43,530 nt of DNA from Flavimaribacter sp039888615. Its GTDB lineage: Bacteria; Pseudomonadota; Alphaproteobacteria; Rhizobiales; Rhizobiaceae. A program made the position numbers and the translations under genes. Below the pieces are notes generated by a model. The model worked only from the letters and a program-made list of their open reading frames with translations, made no database searches and was not told the origin of the DNA. Location: assembly GCA_039888615.1 (NCBI GenBank), contig JBDQQS010000028.1; one strand, given 5' to 3'. Below are positions 41,754 through 43,530 of the stretch, piece by piece (position 1 is the first letter of the stretch; the number at the start of each line of letters is the position of its first letter).

Positions 41754-42864
41754 TGGAGTTTTTCCCCATACGGAGGACGGGCTTAACTATTAGTCCATCT
41801 TCCATGTCCTTAATCGCCTGATTGATCGAGGCGAAAGGATAATGAGTGATGAGTTTTTCCAGTGGAAGCTGGCCGTTCCGATAGTATTCAATCAATTGAG
41901 GAATAAAATCTTGCGGATCGCTATCACCCTCTACTATACCCCGCCAAGACAGCCCAGCCCCGACGAACAAGCGACTGTCTACGCTGTATTCCGTCCCTGC
42001 TGCCGGGGCCGCGACATGCGCAAGAATTCCAAGCTTGCGAAGAGATTGGGTTGCCGTAGTCACTACTGCCGGAACGCCGGTCGTATCGAGTGCTGAATTC
42101 ACACCACCTCCAGTGGCTTCACGTATCGATTCGGTGAGGCCTGGTGCGTCACCCCTAAAAACGTGGGTCGCGCCAAGTTCTTTTGCCAACGCCAGTCGGT
42201 TATCGGCCATATCGACCGCGCAGATGACATCACATCCGGCGATCTTTGCTCCCATCACGGCCGACAAGCCTACCGACCCGGAACCGAAAACGGCAAACGA
42301 ACTCCCAGCAGTCGGCTTGATCACATTCAAAACCGCCCCGACACCGGTTTGAACTCCACAACCAAGCGGTGCTAAAACATCCAATGGAAGATCGCGGTCG
42401 ATTTTCACGACATTGCTTCGCTGCGCTAATGCAAAAGTTGCGAAGGCCGACTGGCGAAAGAAATTACCCCCAATCGGTTTTCCACCCTGCGAAATTGCAT
42501 CTCCGCTGGCTCGCTGTCCTCCGAAATTTATTTCGCGGAACGAGCTACAATAGGCAGGTTCGCGACATTTGCACTGCTCGCACTCACCACAGAATCCAAA
42601 ACTGAGCAATACATGGTCGCCCTGCTGAAGGTCTTCGACTCCTTCGCCGCAGGCTTTAACCTTTCCTGCGCCTTCATGCCCGAGTACCCTTGGGAAAGGC
42701 AATGGTATATGTTGCCTAATAACAGCAACGTCCGTGTGACAAATTCCACAGGCATCAATTTGTACGAGCACCTCACCTGGTCCCGGCACAGCAAGTTCGC
42801 AGGACTCAAGCGCCAATAGCTCATCTTTGCCGCGAGATATCGCGGAAATCATCTCGATAGACAT
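41746..42864 (-). CDS. Zinc-dependent alcohol dehydrogenase (class III / aryl-alcohol type)
   Basis: A 372-residue medium-chain dehydrogenase. Catalytic zinc ligands lie in CGICHTDV and GHEGAG. The structural-zinc motif CGECEQCKCREPAYC has Cys-x2-Cys-x2-Cys-x7-Cys. The Rossmann motif FGSGSVGLSAV ends in an Asp (VDMADNR), so NAD is likely. It is closest in layout to class III and aryl/allylic alcohol dehydrogenases. The ATG at 42864 has AGGA 6 bases before it; a TTG upstream at 42879 was rejected. Probably oxidises the hydroxylated product of the P450. Confidence 0.9.
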   Translation of the reverse strand: MSIEMISAISRGKDELLALESCELAVPGPGEVLVQIDACGICHTDVAVIRQHIPLPFPRVLGHEGAGKVKACGEGVEDLQQGDHVLLSFGFCGECEQCKCREPAYCSSFREINFGGQRASGDAISQGGKPIGGNFFRQSAFATFALAQRSNVVKIDRDLPLDVLAPLGCGVQTGVGAVLNVIKPTAGSSFAVFGSGSVGLSAVMGAKIAGCDVICAVDMADNRLALAKELGATHVFRGDAPGLTESIREATGGGVNSALDTTGVPAVVTTATQSLRKLGILAHVAAPAAGTEYSVDSRLFVGAGLSWRGIVEGDSDPQDFIPQLIEYYRNGQLPLEKLITHYPFASINQAIKDMEDGLIVKPVLRMGKNSNA

Positions 42865-42875
42865 GAAGCATCCTT

Positions 42876-43430
42876 TCAAAAGGCGACCACGGTAACCTTG
42901 GCAGCCTTCAGCACACGGGTCGTGTTGCTCAACTCGAACTCAGGATCGGATTCGAGAGAAATGGATTTTACTCGACGGGAAAGAACTCTTAGGAGCGCTT
43001 CTCCTTCGACTCGCGCCATCATCTGACCTGCACATGTGTGTATTCCTGAGCCAAAGCCCAAATGACCCGACGTCTTACGGCCCAAGATGTACTTGTCAGG
43101 GCTCTCAAATTTTCGGGGATCCCGGTTCGCTGCCCCCATCATCATGAGCACCTTGCTTTTCTTAGGAATTAAGTTCCCGCCGATCTCAACGTCGCAGGCC
43201 GTGGTGCGAAATACGGACTGAATAGGCGAACTCCACCGAACCGCTTCTTCGAATGCCTGAGGCGCCAGGTCACGATTCTCAGTGAGCTTTTCCCAATCGC
43301 CCGATTCCGCCAACCCCAGTACACTAGCCGAGATTGCTCCGATTGTGGTATCAATCCCTGCAGTAATGAAGGGGCGCACGAGAAGAGGAGCCTCGTCCGG
43401 CTCGATCGGGCCTGTCGCAAATTTTCTTGG
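42876..43430 (-). pseudogene. Cytochrome P450, C-terminal fragment
   Basis: About 185 residues of a bacterial P450 remain: I-helix AGIDTTIG, the Glu-x-x-Arg in FEEAVRW, and heme-binding HLGFGSGIHTCAGQMMARVEG (residues FGxGxHxC). P450-like sequence continues before the first ATG (PIEPDEAPLLV) to an in-frame TAA at 43431-43433. Upstream, the reading is unrelated. A normal P450 is about 400 residues, so the N-terminal half is lost. The stop is 12 bases before the alcohol dehydrogenase start. Confidence 0.85.
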
Positions 43431-43530
43431 TTAACGGCCTGTTGACCACCAGCGGAGAAATTGCCGCTCCCAATGTAGCGGAGCGTAGCCATGATTCTGA
43501 ATGCCATTGCCGACAAGCTGAAGCGCCAAT
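43431..43530 (+). other. Foreign DNA at the window end with a possible new gene start
   Basis: Sequence 43431-43530 bears no resemblance to a P450. A near-palindrome GGTTAAC/GTTGACC lies at 43429-43447. On the plus strand ATG 43491 is preceded by GGAG at 7 bases and encodes MILNAIADKLKRQ up to the window edge. A mobile-element transposase is a reasonable guess because this DNA interrupts a gene, but it cannot be confirmed here. Confidence 0.35.

Noticed and set aside
1..43530. CRISPR arrays, complete tRNA or rRNA genes
   Set aside because: I saw no regularly spaced repeats with unique spacers, no full cloverleaf and no rRNA-like segments; the only tRNA-like piece is the 3' fragment at 8794-8820.

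Overview
The window looks like part of a plasmid or chromid of a GC-rich alphaproteobacterium, most likely Rhodobacteraceae (Paracoccus/Roseobacter-like). It carries a repABC replication/partition operon, the DUF736 / DUF2493 / toprim-DUF7146 accessory genes common on such plasmids, and TRAP transporters. No organism-specific marker is present, so the taxon is an inference from gene content and codon style.

Layout. (1) 1-3865: a compact Tn7/Tn5053-like transposon (tniA-tniB-tniQ on the minus strand) with matched ends at 124 and 3865. A second, related right end abuts it at 1-123. (2) 3765-4937: a tyrosine recombinase whose reading frame begins inside the transposon right end. (3) 4950-8986: repC, an antisense ctRNA, repB and repA on the minus strand, with three copies of a parS-like 16-mer. 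(4) 9196-12.7 kb: plasmid accessory genes (DUF736, a frameshifted RelE/HigB-type toxin with an intact antitoxin, DUF2493, truncated DUF7146). Two copies of a structured element with compensatory base changes, probably an RNA, lie here. (5) 12.7-35.49 kb: a catabolic island with an AraC remnant, a permease, two TRAP transporters, two SDRs, an HSL-type esterase, a Baeyer-Villiger monooxygenase, two thiolase-fold proteins, a DUF35 protein, a flavin oxidoreductase, an acyl-CoA synthetase, an enoyl-CoA hydratase, a double acyl-CoA dehydrogenase and a MarR regulator. (6) 35.5-37.0 kb: an IS110-family remnant and an IS5-family element forming a scar. (7) 37.0-43.43 kb: a visibly less GC-rich operon (P450, alcohol dehydrogenase, aldehyde dehydrogenase, [2Fe-2S] ferredoxin, third TRAP transporter), with the P450 cut at its 5' side by unrelated DNA at the window end.

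How the genes work together (inference). In the island a substrate would enter by TRAP transport. SDRs would oxidise an alcohol to a ketone, the monooxygenase would convert the ketone to an ester or lactone, and the esterase would open it. The acid would then be activated to a CoA thioester and processed by dehydrogenation, hydration and C-C cleavage, the last step probably by a thiolase-fold/DUF35 aldolase-like pair. A 14-bp palindrome (consensus GTTGAYNNGTCAAC) stands before nearly every transcription unit of the island, including the marR gene, so a single MarR regulon is likely. The right-hand operon resembles known terpene-hydroxylating P450 operons in gene content.

Strongest leads: the head-to-tail tandem of tni-type transposon ends beside a recombinase, the covarying structured element in the plasmid accessory region, and the MarR-operator catabolic regulon with its unusual key residues (BVMO signature His to Arg, DctP Arg to Asn, thiolase folds lacking the nucleophilic Cys).
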